Source of the DNA: Nocardia australiensis
GTDB lineage: Bacteria; Actinomycetota; Actinomycetes; Mycobacteriales; Mycobacteriaceae
Reading direction: 5' to 3'
DNA length: 64,000 nucleotides
Assembly: GCF_020733705.1 (NCBI RefSeq)
Contig: NZ_JAJFZM010000005.1
Coordinates: 62,001-126,000, forward strand
Shown piece after piece: positions 34,826-44,568 of the stretch; position 1 is the stretch's first letter, and each line of letters opens with the position of its first letter. Under the pieces are notes generated by a model, which was not told where the DNA came from, made no database searches, and saw only the letters and a program-made list of their open reading frames with translations. A program made the translations under genes and the position numbers.

Positions 34826-36385
34826 TCATGGTCGCCGCCATTCGCGCCCGGTGCGGGCGAGCATTTCGTCCGCCGACTCCGGCCCCCAGGTTCCCGCCTC
34901 GTACGATTCGGGTTTTCCCTCGGTGGCCCACTGCTCGAGCACCGGATCCAGGATGCGCCAGGACAATTCGACCTCCGCGTTCACCGGGAACAGCGACGGC
35001 ACCCCGAGCAGTACATCGAGGATCAGGCGTTCGTACGCCTCGGGAGAGGTTTCGGTGAACGCCTCGCCATAGCTGAAATCCATATTGACGTCGCGTACTT
35101 CCATGCCCGAGCCTGGCACTTTGGAGCCGAAACGCGTCGTGATGCCCTCGTCCGGCTGCACCCGGATGACCAGTGCGTTCTGTCCCAATTCCTCGGTCAT
35201 CGTCTGATCGAAGGGCAGATGTGGCGCTCGCTTGAACACCACCGCGATCTCGGTCACCCTGCGGCCCAAGCGTTTTCCGGTGCGTAGATAAAATGGCACC
35301 CCCGCCCAACGGCGGGTATCGACCTCGAGGGTGATCGCGGCGTAGGTCTCCGTGCGTGACTGCGGGTCGAAACCCTCCTCGTCGAGCAGCCCGACCACAT
35401 GCTCACCGCCCTGCCAGCCCTCAGCGTACTGTCCGCGCGCCGTGGTTTCCTCCAGCGGCTCGACGAGTTTCGTCGCCGAGAGCACCTTGATCTTCTCGGT
35501 CTGCAGTTGCTTGGGCTGGAAGCTGATCGGCTCCTCCATCGCGGTCAACGCGAGCAGCTGCAGCAGATGATTCTGGATGACGTCACGGGCGGCGCCGATG
35601 CCATCGTAATAGCCTGCGCGCCCGCCCAATCCGATGTCCTCGGCCATGGTGATCTGGACATGGTCGACGTAGTTGGCGTTCCAGATCGGGTCATAGAGCT
35701 GATTGGCGAAACGCAGCGCCAGGATGTTCTGCACCGTCTCTTTACCGAGGTAGTGGTCGATACGGAAGACCGTTTCCTCCGGGAACACCCGGTTGACCAG
35801 AGCGTTGAGCTCCTGTGCGCTCGTCAGGTCGTGCCCGAACGGCTTCTCGATCACCACTCGCCGCCATGGTTTGCGCCCGGCCGAGTCCACCGTGGTGGGC
35901 TGGGCGAGCGCGTGCTCGGAGAGCTTGTCGAGCACGATCGGGAACATATTCGGCGGAATCGAGAGGTAGAAGGCGTGATTGCCGCCGGTACCCCGGTCCT
36001 TGTCGAGCGTGGCCAGGGTCTCGGCGAGTTTCGCGAAGGCCGCGTCGTCATCGAAGGTGCCCTGCACGAATCGAATGCCCTCGGCGAGGTGGTCCCAGAC
36101 CTCCTGGCGGAACGGTGTGCGCGCGTGCGTTTTCACCGAATCCAGCACGACCTGGGCGAAATCCTCGTCCGCGAAATCGCGCCGGGCGAAACCGACCAGG
36201 GCGAAACCCGGGGGCAGCAGCCCCCGGTTGGCCAGGTCGTAGATGGCCGGCATCAGCTTCTTGCGGGACAGATCGCCGGTGACACCGAAGATCACCATGC
36301 TGCACGGCCCGGCGATCCGGGGGACTCGCTTGTCGCGCTCGTCGCGCAGCGGGTTCTTCCATGCCTTGTCTGCTGTGCCGGCCAT
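34826..36385 (-). CDS. zwf: Glucose-6-phosphate 1-dehydrogenase
   Basis: First enzyme of the oxidative pentose phosphate pathway, NADP-linked. 519 residues. Coenzyme-binding VIFGVTGDLSRKKLMPA, substrate/catalytic RIDHYLGKETVQN with the invariant lysine, and C-terminal LRTGKRLGRRVTEIAVVFK. Located between tal (four bases upstream) and opcA (25 bases downstream). Confidence 0.98.
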   Translation of the reverse strand: MAGTADKAWKNPLRDERDKRVPRIAGPCSMVIFGVTGDLSRKKLMPAIYDLANRGLLPPGFALVGFARRDFADEDFAQVVLDSVKTHARTPFRQEVWDHLAEGIRFVQGTFDDDAAFAKLAETLATLDKDRGTGGNHAFYLSIPPNMFPIVLDKLSEHALAQPTTVDSAGRKPWRRVVIEKPFGHDLTSAQELNALVNRVFPEETVFRIDHYLGKETVQNILALRFANQLYDPIWNANYVDHVQITMAEDIGLGGRAGYYDGIGAARDVIQNHLLQLLALTAMEEPISFQPKQLQTEKIKVLSATKLVEPLEETTARGQYAEGWQGGEHVVGLLDEEGFDPQSRTETYAAITLEVDTRRWAGVPFYLRTGKRLGRRVTEIAVVFKRAPHLPFDQTMTEELGQNALVIRVQPDEGITTRFGSKVPGSGMEVRDVNMDFSYGEAFTETSPEAYERLILDVLLGVPSLFPVNAEVELSWRILDPVLEQWATEGKPESYEAGTWGPESADEMLARTGREWRRP

Positions 36386-36389
36386 CGTG

Positions 36390-37526
36390 TCAGTTGCCTT
36401 TCGAAGCTGCGGCGCTCAACTCCTCGGTGGTAGCGGAAAGTAGCTCCGCCCAAGACTTTTCGAACTTGTCGACGCCCTCACGCTCGAGCACGTCGAATAC
36501 GTCGACGAGGTCGATACCGACTACGGCGAGCTTATCGAAGACCTCCTGCGCCGCCGCACCGGTGCCGCTGGCGGTGTCGCCGCGGACCTCTCCGTGGTCG
36601 GCGACCGCCTCGAGGGTCTTCTCCGGCAGTGTGTTCACCGTATTGCGTGCCACCAACTCGGTGACGTACATGGTGTCGGAGTACTCCGGATTCTTCACCC
36701 CCGTCGACGCCCACAGTGGCCGTTGGCGATTCGCGCCCGCGGCAGCGAGGTGAGCATAGGTGGAGGTGTGCGCGCCGCCGTCGAACACGTCCTGGTATTC
36801 GGCGTAGGCGAGACGAGCGTTGGCGATACCCGCCTTACCGCGCAGTTCGAGGGCTTCGGGCGTCCCGATCGCCTCCAATCGCTTGTCGATTTCGGTATCC
36901 ACCCGGGATACGAAAAACGAAGCGACGGAATGGATCTTGGCAAGGTCGTGTCCGGCGGCCCGCGCTTTGCTCAGCCCGTCGAGATACGAGCCCATCACCG
37001 AGCGGTAGCGCTTGACGGAGAAGATCAGCGTCACGTTGACGCTGATGCCTTCCGCGATCACCGACGAAATGGCGGGCAAGCCCGCCTCGGTCGCCGGAAT
37101 CTTGATGAACAGGTTGGGGCGCTCCACGATCTTCCACAGCTCGACGGCCTGGGCGGCCGTCTTCTCGGCGTCGAACGCCAGCCGCGGATCGACCTCGATG
37201 GAGACCCGGCCGTCCACACCCCCGGAGGCGTCGAAGACGCCGGCGAGCACGTCGCATGCGGCACGCACGTCGTCGGTGGTGATGGTGCGGATCGCGGCGT
37301 CCGCGTCCGCGCCTTGGGCGGCAAGGTCTTTCACCTGTGCGTCGTAGGCGTGGCCCTGGCTGAGCGCACCCTGAAATATCGTCGGGTTGGTGGTGACCCC
37401 GACGACGCTGCGGGTGGCGATGAGGTCGGCCAGATTACCGGACTGGATCCGGTCCCTGGACAGATCGTCGAGCCACACCGAAACACCGGCCGCGGACAGC
37501 GCCGCGAGGTTTTCGTTCTGAGCCAT
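36390..37526 (-). CDS. tal: Transaldolase
   Basis: Transfers a dihydroxyacetone unit between sugar phosphates in the non-oxidative pentose phosphate pathway. 378 residues, the long actinobacterial form. Features: SVWLDDLSRDRIQSGNL, GVTTNPTIFQGALSQG, FIKIPATEAGLPAISSVI with the Schiff-base Lys, and LWASTGVKNPEYSDTMYV. A GC-poor gap of only five bases separates it from tkt. Confidence 0.97.
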   Translation of the reverse strand: MAQNENLAALSAAGVSVWLDDLSRDRIQSGNLADLIATRSVVGVTTNPTIFQGALSQGHAYDAQVKDLAAQGADADAAIRTITTDDVRAACDVLAGVFDASGGVDGRVSIEVDPRLAFDAEKTAAQAVELWKIVERPNLFIKIPATEAGLPAISSVIAEGISVNVTLIFSVKRYRSVMGSYLDGLSKARAAGHDLAKIHSVASFFVSRVDTEIDKRLEAIGTPEALELRGKAGIANARLAYAEYQDVFDGGAHTSTYAHLAAAGANRQRPLWASTGVKNPEYSDTMYVTELVARNTVNTLPEKTLEAVADHGEVRGDTASGTGAAAQEVFDKLAVVGIDLVDVFDVLEREGVDKFEKSWAELLSATTEELSAAASKGN

Positions 37527-37531
37527 GAGGC

Positions 37532-39691
37532 TTATCCCTTCACGTTCTCGAGCATGCCGCTCGTTTCCAGTGACCTGAGCGCTGCGGCAACAACGTTTTC
37601 GGTGGTGAAGCCGAACTCGCGGAATAGGGTCTTGTAGTCAGCGGAAGCGCCGAAGTGCTCGATCGACACGATCTCGCCCGCGTCGCCGGTGAACCGGTGC
37701 CACGGCATCGCGATTCCGGCCTCGACAGCAACTCGAGCGGTGATCGCCGGCGGGAGCACCTCGTCCCGGTAAGCCTTGTCCTGCGCGTCGAACCACTCCA
37801 CACACGGCATCGAGACCACGCGGGTACCGATGCCCTGTGCCTCCAGCGTAGTGCGGGCGCCGACCGCGAGCTGAAGCTCCGAGCCGGTAGCAATGAGGAT
37901 CACCTGCGGGGTGCCGGTGGAAGCCTCGGCCAGGATGTAGCCGCCCTTGCGGACACCCTCGTAGCTGGTGCCCTCCTGGATCGGCAGATCCTGGCGGGTC
38001 AACGCCAGTGCCGAAGGACCGTCCTGGTGCGGCAGCTCCGACACCGAGAAGTGCGAGGTGTGTTCGGCGCTGTCGCGCTCGAGGATGGTGCGCCAGGCGT
38101 AGGTGGTCTCGTTGGCGTCGCCGGGGCGGACCACATTCAGGCCAGGGATGGCTCGCAGCGCGGCGAGATGCTCGATCGGCTGGTGGGTGGGGCCGTCCTC
38201 GCCGAGGCCGATGGAGTCGTGGGTCCAGACGTAGATCGCGGGCACCCGCATCAGCGCGGCCAAGCGAACCGCCGGACGCATGTAGTCGCTGAACACCAGG
38301 AAGGTGCCGCCGTACGGGCGGGTCGGGCCGTGCAGTGCGATGCCGTTGAGGATCGAGCCCATAGCGTGTTCACGCACACCGAAATGCAGCGTGCGGCCGT
38401 ACGGGTCGGCCTTCCACATGCCGGTCGAGATCGACTCGGGACCGAAGCTCGGCGAGTCCGGCATGGTGGTGTTGTTGGATTCGGCGAGGTCGGCCGAACC
38501 GCCCCACAACTCCGGCAGCACCGGCGCCAGCGCTGCTAGCACCTTGCCGGACGCCTTGCGGGTTGCCATCCCTTTCGGATCCGCCTCGTAGGTCGGCAGG
38601 TTCGCGGCCCAGCCCGCCGGCAGATCGCGCGCCTCGAGACGGTCGAACAGCGCCTTGTTGTCCGGGTTGGCCTGTGCCCACGCGTCGAACTGCCGCTGCC
38701 AGGTCTGATGGGCCTGCTGTCCGCGCTCGACGAGGTTGCGAGTGTGCGCGATGACCACGGGGTCGACATCGAAGCTCTGCTCCGGATCGAAGCCGAGGAT
38801 CTTCTTGGTGGCTGCCACTTCATCGGCGCCGAGTGCGGCACCATGCGCGCCGCCGGTGTTCATCTTGGTGGGTGCCGGGTAGCCGATGATGGTGCGCAGC
38901 ACGATGATCGACGGCTTGCCGGTCTCCGCCTTGGCGGCGGCGAGTGCCGCATCGATGGCGACGACATCTTCGCCACCCTCGACCACCTGGACGTGCCAGC
39001 CGTACGCCTCGTAGCGCGCGGCGACATCCTCGGTGAACGCGATGGTGGTGTCGTCCTCGATGGAGATCTTGTTGTCGTCGTAGATCACGACGAGGTTGCC
39101 GAGCTGCTGGGTGCCGGCGAGCGACGACGCCTCGGAGGTGACGCCCTCCTCCATATCACCGTCGGAGGCGATCACGTAGATGAAGTGGTCGAACGGGCTG
39201 GTGCCCGGCGCGGCGTCCGGATCGAACAGGCCGCGCTCGCGGCGCGCTGCCATCGCCATGCCGACAGCCGAGGCCAAACCCTGGCCGAGCGGGCCGGTGG
39301 TGATCTCGACACCGTCGGTGTGGCGGAACTCGGGATGTCCCGGCGTGAGCGAGCCCCACTTGCGCAGGTTCTTCAGGTCGTCCAGTTCCAGGCCGAAACC
39401 GGCCAGGTAGAGCTGGATGTACTGGGTAACGCTGGAGTGGCCGCACGACAGCACGAACCGGTCCCGGCCGACCCAGCTGGGGTCGCTCGGATCCAGGCGC
39501 ATCGTGCGCTGGTAGAGGGTGTAGGCCAACGGCGCCAGACTCATCGCGGTACCCGGATGACCGTTGCCGGCTTTCTGCACCGCGTCGGCGGCAAGCACCC
39601 GTACGGTGTCGACGGCCTTGGTGTCCAGATCAGTCCAGTCGTCCGGGTAGTTCGGCTGAGTGAGGGCGCGGATGTCGTCTGTGACTGACAC
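37532..39691 (-). CDS. tkt: Transketolase
   Basis: Thiamine diphosphate enzyme moving two-carbon units between sugar phosphates. 719 residues from GTG 39691 (MSVTDDIRALTQPNYPDDW), preceded by AGGAGA on the minus strand; the open frame extends to 39934, but that part would overlap ctaB's 5' region and lacks homology. Motifs: KAGNGHPGTAMSLAPLAY, ThDP site ASDGDMEEGVTSEASSLAG and the beta-domain Glu region FGVREHAMGSILNGIALHG. First gene of the pentose phosphate operon. Confidence 0.97.
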   Translation of the reverse strand: MSVTDDIRALTQPNYPDDWTDLDTKAVDTVRVLAADAVQKAGNGHPGTAMSLAPLAYTLYQRTMRLDPSDPSWVGRDRFVLSCGHSSVTQYIQLYLAGFGLELDDLKNLRKWGSLTPGHPEFRHTDGVEITTGPLGQGLASAVGMAMAARRERGLFDPDAAPGTSPFDHFIYVIASDGDMEEGVTSEASSLAGTQQLGNLVVIYDDNKISIEDDTTIAFTEDVAARYEAYGWHVQVVEGGEDVVAIDAALAAAKAETGKPSIIVLRTIIGYPAPTKMNTGGAHGAALGADEVAATKKILGFDPEQSFDVDPVVIAHTRNLVERGQQAHQTWQRQFDAWAQANPDNKALFDRLEARDLPAGWAANLPTYEADPKGMATRKASGKVLAALAPVLPELWGGSADLAESNNTTMPDSPSFGPESISTGMWKADPYGRTLHFGVREHAMGSILNGIALHGPTRPYGGTFLVFSDYMRPAVRLAALMRVPAIYVWTHDSIGLGEDGPTHQPIEHLAALRAIPGLNVVRPGDANETTYAWRTILERDSAEHTSHFSVSELPHQDGPSALALTRQDLPIQEGTSYEGVRKGGYILAEASTGTPQVILIATGSELQLAVGARTTLEAQGIGTRVVSMPCVEWFDAQDKAYRDEVLPPAITARVAVEAGIAMPWHRFTGDAGEIVSIEHFGASADYKTLFREFGFTTENVVAAALRSLETSGMLENVKG

Positions 39692-39969
39692 GACCGAGGT
39701 TCTCCTGACATTGGTTTCGTCGACGGTGATGTTTTGAGCGGCGATATACCCCAACCACCCTAGATGTGCCCGGTCGCCACCATGGCGGGAACCCGGCTTT
39801 ACCGCTGTACCCGTGTCGCGCCGCCTGCAATCTGCCCGTCGGGCGAGGGGCTGAGGGAAGATTCGCCGGTCCGTGGGTCTACCATCCTCTGTAGTAGTAG
39901 CCGCGTGGTGCAGGTAGCGCGCTGCTTGTTCCATTGCCGGATGCGATGCACAGCGTGCGAGGAGAGACA

Positions 39970-40959
39970 GTGCGGATTGGGCAACAGCCGGGTGGCAATG
40001 GTGCGCACGGTTCCTCCGCGACGGCGCTGGCCGACCGGTTCACCGGTGCTGGTCTGCTGTCCCGAATGCTGCGGCGACCGCTTGCTTATATTGCGCTCAC
40101 CAAACCGCGCGTCATCGAATTGCTGCTCGTCGCGACGATTCCGACGATGCTGCTCGCCGACCGGGGCACCATCGATATCCGCCTGATCGTGGTGACGCTG
40201 TTCGGCGGCTGGATGGGTGCCGCGAGCGCGAACACGCTGAACTGTGTGGCCGACGCCGATATCGACAAGGTGATGAAGCGGACCGCCAAACGTCCGCTCG
40301 CCAGGGAGGCTGTGCCGACCTCGCATGCGTTCGTATTCGGCGTGGTGCTCGGCATCGGCTCGTTCGCCTGGTTGTGGTGGCAGGCGAATCTGCTCAGCGG
40401 CGTGCTCGTCGTCGTGACCATTCTGTTTTACGTCTTCGTCTATACCCTCGGCCTGAAACGCCGTACCTCTCAGAACGTGGTCTGGGGCGGCGCGGCAGGT
40501 TGCATGCCCGCGCTGGTCGGCTGGTCGGCCGTCACGGGGAGTATCGGCTGGCCGGCGATCGCGCTGTTCGGCGTCATCTTCTTCTGGACGCCGCCGCATA
40601 CCTGGGCGCTGGCGATGCGCTACAAGGAGGACTACCGCGCGGCCGGGGTGCCGATGCTGCCGGTGGTCGCTACCGAGCAGGCGGTGACCAAGCAGATCGT
40701 CGTCTACACCTGGCTCACCGTGCTCACGACCCTCGCCCTCGTGCCCGCGACCGGCGTGATCTACACCGCCGTCGCGCTGGTGGCCGGAGCGTGGTTCCTG
40801 CTGATGGCCCATCAGCTGTACTCCGGCGTTCGCCGGGGCGAGTCGGTGAAGCCGCTGCGACTTTTCCTGCAGTCGAACAATTATTTGGCCGCGGTGTTCT
40901 GCGGCCTTGCGGTGGACTCGGTGCTGGGCTGGGACACCATCGGCAGCTTCTTCGGCTAG
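39970..40959 (+). CDS. ctaB: Protoheme IX farnesyltransferase (heme O synthase)
   Basis: UbiA-family membrane prenyltransferase converting heme B to heme O for aa3-type oxidase. 329 residues from GTG 39970, preceded by GGAGAG at 39961-39966; ATG 39934 is an in-frame alternative. Aspartate-rich motif NCVADADIDKVMKRTAKRPL, second motif YKEDYRAAGVPMLPVV, and nine or so hydrophobic helices. Divergent from tkt, as in mycobacteria. Confidence 0.95.
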   Translation: MRIGQQPGGNGAHGSSATALADRFTGAGLLSRMLRRPLAYIALTKPRVIELLLVATIPTMLLADRGTIDIRLIVVTLFGGWMGAASANTLNCVADADIDKVMKRTAKRPLAREAVPTSHAFVFGVVLGIGSFAWLWWQANLLSGVLVVVTILFYVFVYTLGLKRRTSQNVVWGGAAGCMPALVGWSAVTGSIGWPAIALFGVIFFWTPPHTWALAMRYKEDYRAAGVPMLPVVATEQAVTKQIVVYTWLTVLTTLALVPATGVIYTAVALVAGAWFLLMAHQLYSGVRRGESVKPLRLFLQSNNYLAAVFCGLAVDSVLGWDTIGSFFG

Positions 40960-40984
40960 CGCCGATCCGCCGCGACACCTGCAC

Positions 40985-41000
40985 ACCGAGTTCACTCGGT
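40985..41000. terminator. Short inverted repeat between convergent ctaB and qor
   Basis: ACCGAGT (40985-40991) and ACTCGGT (40994-41000), 25 bases after the ctaB stop. The loop is very small and there is no T-run; weak evidence for a terminator. The rest of 40960-41160 shows nothing. Confidence 0.3.
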
Positions 41001-41160
41001 CAGCTGCGTCGACCGACGTACGTTCGCGCCGGACAGCGAAGGGTTCGAGATAGCCATGATTCGGCAGGCGAGTCCGGCACACTGCGGCCTCGCCGGCCCG
41101 CCGCTCCGACCGGCGTGATCACAGCGCGTGGCGGCTCGCGACCGCAGGACACGCACTCGG

Positions 41161-42126
41161 CTACGGCAGCAGCACGATAGAGCCGGTGGTCTTGCGGCCT
41201 TCGAGATCGCGGTGTGCCTGCGCGGCCTCGGCAAGCGGGTAGGTCGCACCGATCCGGACATGCAACGAGCCGTCGGCAATCGCGGCGAAGATATCGTCTG
41301 CGCGCCACAGTAGTTCGGCGCGGTCGCGGGTGTAGTGGACCAGTGTCGGGCGGGTGACGAACAGTGAGCCGGCAGGATTGAGACGTTGCAGATCGAACGG
41401 CGGCACGGGCCCGCTGGCGGCGCCGAACAGCGCGAGCGTGCCGCGAATACGCAACGACGCCAGACTGGCCTCGAAGGTCGCCGCGCCCACCCCGTCGTAC
41501 GCGGCGGCGACACCGACACCGCCGGTGAGCGCCCGCACTTGGTCGGCGAGATCGTCGCTGTAGCGCAGCACCTCCGCGGCGCCCGCCTCCCTGGACAGCT
41601 TTTCCTTCGCATCCGACGACACCGTGGTGATGACCCGGGCCCCACGGTTGGTCGCGAGCTGAGTGAGCAGCAGGCCGACACCACCCGCGCCCGCGTGCAC
41701 CAGCACCGTCTCATCGGGTTCGGGCTTGTAGATCGATTCGATCAGATAGTGCGCGGTCATGCCTTGCAGCAAGGCCGACGCGGCGACAGGCGGGTCCACC
41801 CCGTCGGGTACCGCGACCGCGACAGCGGCATTCACCGCGACCCGCTGGGCGTAGCTATCCGGCGCCGCCGCCCAGGCGACCCGGTCACCGACAGAGAATT
41901 CGGTCACATCAGCCCCGACCTCGGCCACGATTCCGGTGCCCTCCGAGCCCGGGATATAGGGCACTGCCTGCGGGTATCGCCCCATCCGGAGGTAGGTGTC
42001 GATGAAGTTGATCCCGATGGCCTCGGTGTCGACCAGCAGCTGATCCGGACCGATCTGCGGGTCGGCAACCTCGACCGACGCCAGGACCTCGGGACCGCCG
42101 TGCTCGGCAACCTGAATCGCGCGCAT
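41161..42126 (-). CDS. qor: NADPH:quinone oxidoreductase (zinc-independent MDR family)
   Basis: 321 residues from ATG 42126 (MRAIQVAEHGGPEVL); the upstream extension to 42198 is not needed. Medium-chain reductase fold without zinc ligands. GINFIDTYLRMGRYP and GSEGTGIVAEVGADV are in the catalytic domain, and the nucleotide-binding loop is HAGAGGVGLLLTQLA. Homologue of the Rv1454c gene at the same map position next to ctaB. TAGAAC seven bases before the ATG may be a -10. Confidence 0.92.
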   Translation of the reverse strand: MRAIQVAEHGGPEVLASVEVADPQIGPDQLLVDTEAIGINFIDTYLRMGRYPQAVPYIPGSEGTGIVAEVGADVTEFSVGDRVAWAAAPDSYAQRVAVNAAVAVAVPDGVDPPVAASALLQGMTAHYLIESIYKPEPDETVLVHAGAGGVGLLLTQLATNRGARVITTVSSDAKEKLSREAGAAEVLRYSDDLADQVRALTGGVGVAAAYDGVGAATFEASLASLRIRGTLALFGAASGPVPPFDLQRLNPAGSLFVTRPTLVHYTRDRAELLWRADDIFAAIADGSLHVRIGATYPLAEAAQAHRDLEGRKTTGSIVLLP

Positions 42127-42174
42127 GAGATCCGTTCTACACCCACGGCCTCTGGACCTGAACGTACCCGTCAG

Positions 42175-42180
42175 TAAACT
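42175..42180 (+). promoter_or_regulatory. -10 element of a likely leaderless transcript
   Basis: TAAACT six bases before ATG 42187; no Shine-Dalgarno present. Confidence 0.5.
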
Positions 42181-42186
42181 AACCCC

Positions 42187-42537
42187 ATGAGTACTCATGC
42201 CGCCTCGGCCCCAGTGCAGCTGTCGGGTTCCCTAGTCGACCCCGCCAAGGGATTCGTCGCCGAGCACGGCGGCTCCGCGACGGCTGTCCTCCAGCCGATC
42301 GGCCGCCTCGGCGTCCGCGTGACCCTCGTCGGCTCCGATGGCATCCTCGGCGACCAGGTCGTTCCCGACCTCGACACCGCCAAGAACCTGATCGCCACCA
42401 TCGATGGCCTCACCGAGGCCGACGAATGGAACCGCGAACTCACCTCCATCGTCACGCCCCGCCAGGGTCACTGGGCGAAGATGGCGGGCTGGGTTGCCCG
42501 CCAGACCCGTTTCCCTAAGGCGCGCAACGAATCCTGA
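42187..42537 (+). CDS. Conserved actinobacterial hypothetical protein (Rv1455 position)
   Basis: 116 residues, no signal or membrane segment. MSTHAASAPVQLSGSLVDPA, GSATAVLQPIGRLGVRVTLV and a C-terminal RQGHWAKMAGWVARQTR. It sits where Rv1455 lies in M. tuberculosis, divergent from qor, but I know no function for the family. Expressed from a leaderless-type promoter. Confidence 0.75.
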   Translation: MSTHAASAPVQLSGSLVDPAKGFVAEHGGSATAVLQPIGRLGVRVTLVGSDGILGDQVVPDLDTAKNLIATIDGLTEADEWNRELTSIVTPRQGHWAKMAGWVARQTRFPKARNES

Positions 42538-42666
42538 ACGTCGCTCTGGTCCGGTTCACCAGCGGCCGACATCGACCGAGACCGCTACGAGCGGTTGTCA
42601 CGTGAGCCGAGCGGATTTCTCGCGATCAGGGCAGTGCCGGCCCCTCCACGATGATCGTGGCCGCCA

Positions 42667-44409
42667 TCAGGTGAGGTCGGTCTGATCGCCACTGTGCACA
42701 CGCACGGGCACATCGTCCGCCCAAGGCTGGCGGGTCACCATGTCCGCGACATGCACTACGCCGCGCTCGAATTCGCCGGTCGCGGCGTCGACAAGGCGAT
42801 ATTCCTGAGTCTGCTTATGGATCGGCTGGGCGTCGAGCAGAACGACGCGTACTTCGCCGGGTTCGAAGTGGCAACGCTGCTGCATCGCGTCGATGAGTTG
42901 CTCGTTGTGCATGTGTCCGTCGCCGAAGTTCCAGCCGACCGCGGTGCTACAGATGCGCTCTCCGTCGGTGAGAGTGTATTCGTCCTCACGGCCGGCGGGC
43001 ATGGCTCGATGAACCAGGGTGAACAGCGCGCGGCCGTGAGTGTTCATGGCGCGGAAGGCATATCCCATGAACAGGGGGATCTGGGCGTTGTCCTGCCCGT
43101 AGAACCGCTCCAACTGAGCCTGCGGCATGCTGGCGATCGCCACGATGTCGCGGCCGATCTTTTCCGCGGCCGAGGGTTTGATGCACCACATCGTCGTATC
43201 CCAGTTGCCTGCGTAATACCGCATGCCTGGCAGGAACGAGATCTTGCGCGGAAACAGGTTTCCGGCGATCACGATGCCCGCGAGCACGATGAACACCAGC
43301 GCTACCGGCACCTGGTTGTGCACGCTGCCGAGGCCGAGATCGGCGTGCGCGACGAACAACACCAGCACACCGAAGATCATGAAGACGTTCCATTCCAACG
43401 GCACCCCCATGGGAACGGCGGTCAGGATCGCCAGATGGAATCCCACCATCACAACCGCGGCAACCGCAGTCAGTGGGCCGCCGTGAGAGAAGAACAACAC
43501 CAAAGGAATACCCATCTCGACGGCGGTGCTCCCGTGGGCGAAGATTCGGGACAATCGACCTGGCCTCAGGTCGTCGGGGAAGTCCTCGAAGAACATGCGC
43601 TTGAGCGACTTTCGCCGGAACATCGGGCTGTTGGACATCATCGTGGACATCACGAATGGGAAGTGCTTGTTCAGCTTCGAGGTCGCCGCGCCCATCCAGA
43701 TCACGACGAAAACGACCTTCGCGGCGACGATCGTGTCGGCGCCGGTGAACAGGAAGGTGAGGGTCAAGGTGGCATAGACCTCGCCGCGCGCCGCAAGGAA
43801 GATCACCTTGTCGCGCAACCCGAGTGCCGCAAGCAGGCCGAGGATCACGACGATCTGCCACACCGGGAGCAACCCCACGGTCGTGTCCAACTCCGGCACC
43901 GGACCGGTGCCGTCGGACAGCAACGCGACCGAGGTCAGCACCAGCAGCGCCGCATACAGTGCGATATCCACCGCCGTGCGGCTGGTGCCGCTGGTCATCG
44001 GAACACGACCGGGCCACGGCGGCAGCCGAATTGTCTTCGGCCGCAACCAATACAGTATCGAGCCGAGTGGTGGAAAGAACCTGTTGTTCAGTGGACCGAA
44101 CCCGCAGCCGAGTCCGACCACCTCGAACAGCAGCGTGTACAGCACAGCCTTCTGGAAGACGATCGGCTCCGACCACCAGTGGCTGACGCTCATGAATCCG
44201 TCGATGCCCTCGGTGGACAGCATGATCAGCCAGCCACCGAGAACATAGAGACAGACCTTGCCGAGGTAGAACAGGTGCAGCGCGACCGGCGTCCCGAAAC
44301 CCACCTCGGCCCAATGCCTGGTCATAGGACGGATTCGCTCACTCCGAGTGCCGTTGCTCCACTCCGTCATATTGACCACGGGTAGGTCGGGTTCGAGAAA
44401 CCCCATCAC
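42667..44409 (-). CDS. DUF3556 multi-pass membrane protein
   Basis: 580 residues. The N-terminal soluble start MMGFLEPDLPVVNMTEWSNG is typical of DUF3556, followed by about ten hydrophobic helices (e.g. GKVCLYVLGGWLIMLSTEG, IALYAALLVLTSVALL, VALVFIVLAGIVIAGNLF). A C-terminal soluble part of ~170 residues contains RYYAGNWDTTMWCIKPSAAE. The family occurs in mycobacteria and nocardiae without known function. ATG at 44409 or the adjacent ATG 44406. It interrupts the qor-heme A synthase synteny. Confidence 0.82.
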   Translation of the reverse strand: MMGFLEPDLPVVNMTEWSNGTRSERIRPMTRHWAEVGFGTPVALHLFYLGKVCLYVLGGWLIMLSTEGIDGFMSVSHWWSEPIVFQKAVLYTLLFEVVGLGCGFGPLNNRFFPPLGSILYWLRPKTIRLPPWPGRVPMTSGTSRTAVDIALYAALLVLTSVALLSDGTGPVPELDTTVGLLPVWQIVVILGLLAALGLRDKVIFLAARGEVYATLTLTFLFTGADTIVAAKVVFVVIWMGAATSKLNKHFPFVMSTMMSNSPMFRRKSLKRMFFEDFPDDLRPGRLSRIFAHGSTAVEMGIPLVLFFSHGGPLTAVAAVVMVGFHLAILTAVPMGVPLEWNVFMIFGVLVLFVAHADLGLGSVHNQVPVALVFIVLAGIVIAGNLFPRKISFLPGMRYYAGNWDTTMWCIKPSAAEKIGRDIVAIASMPQAQLERFYGQDNAQIPLFMGYAFRAMNTHGRALFTLVHRAMPAGREDEYTLTDGERICSTAVGWNFGDGHMHNEQLIDAMQQRCHFEPGEVRVVLLDAQPIHKQTQEYRLVDAATGEFERGVVHVADMVTRQPWADDVPVRVHSGDQTDLT

Positions 44410-44444
44410 GCACTCTCCGATTCCGCGACACCGAGGTCAGTCGA

Positions 44445-44458
44445 ATCGAGATCTCGAT
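44445..44458. promoter_or_regulatory. 14-base perfect palindrome upstream of DUF3556 gene
   Basis: ATCGAGATCTCGAT is self-complementary and lies 36 bases upstream of the DUF3556 start, a plausible dimeric-repressor site. No regulator gene is adjacent. The rest of 44410-44568 shows nothing else. Confidence 0.35.
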
Positions 44459-44568
44459 GTCCTTCGATACGTTGGCATTTGAGGCGTCTGCTGTCAATCG
44501 CGCGACCGATGGCTACCAGGCGTTGGCGAAGCGTCGAGCGGTGGATCCCGAGCACTGCAGTTCGTGCG

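Noticed and set aside
42694..44385. 563-codon plus-strand ORF opposite the DUF3556 gene
   Set aside because: His/Arg/Gln-rich translation with no domain; it is the high-GC shadow of the real membrane-protein gene.
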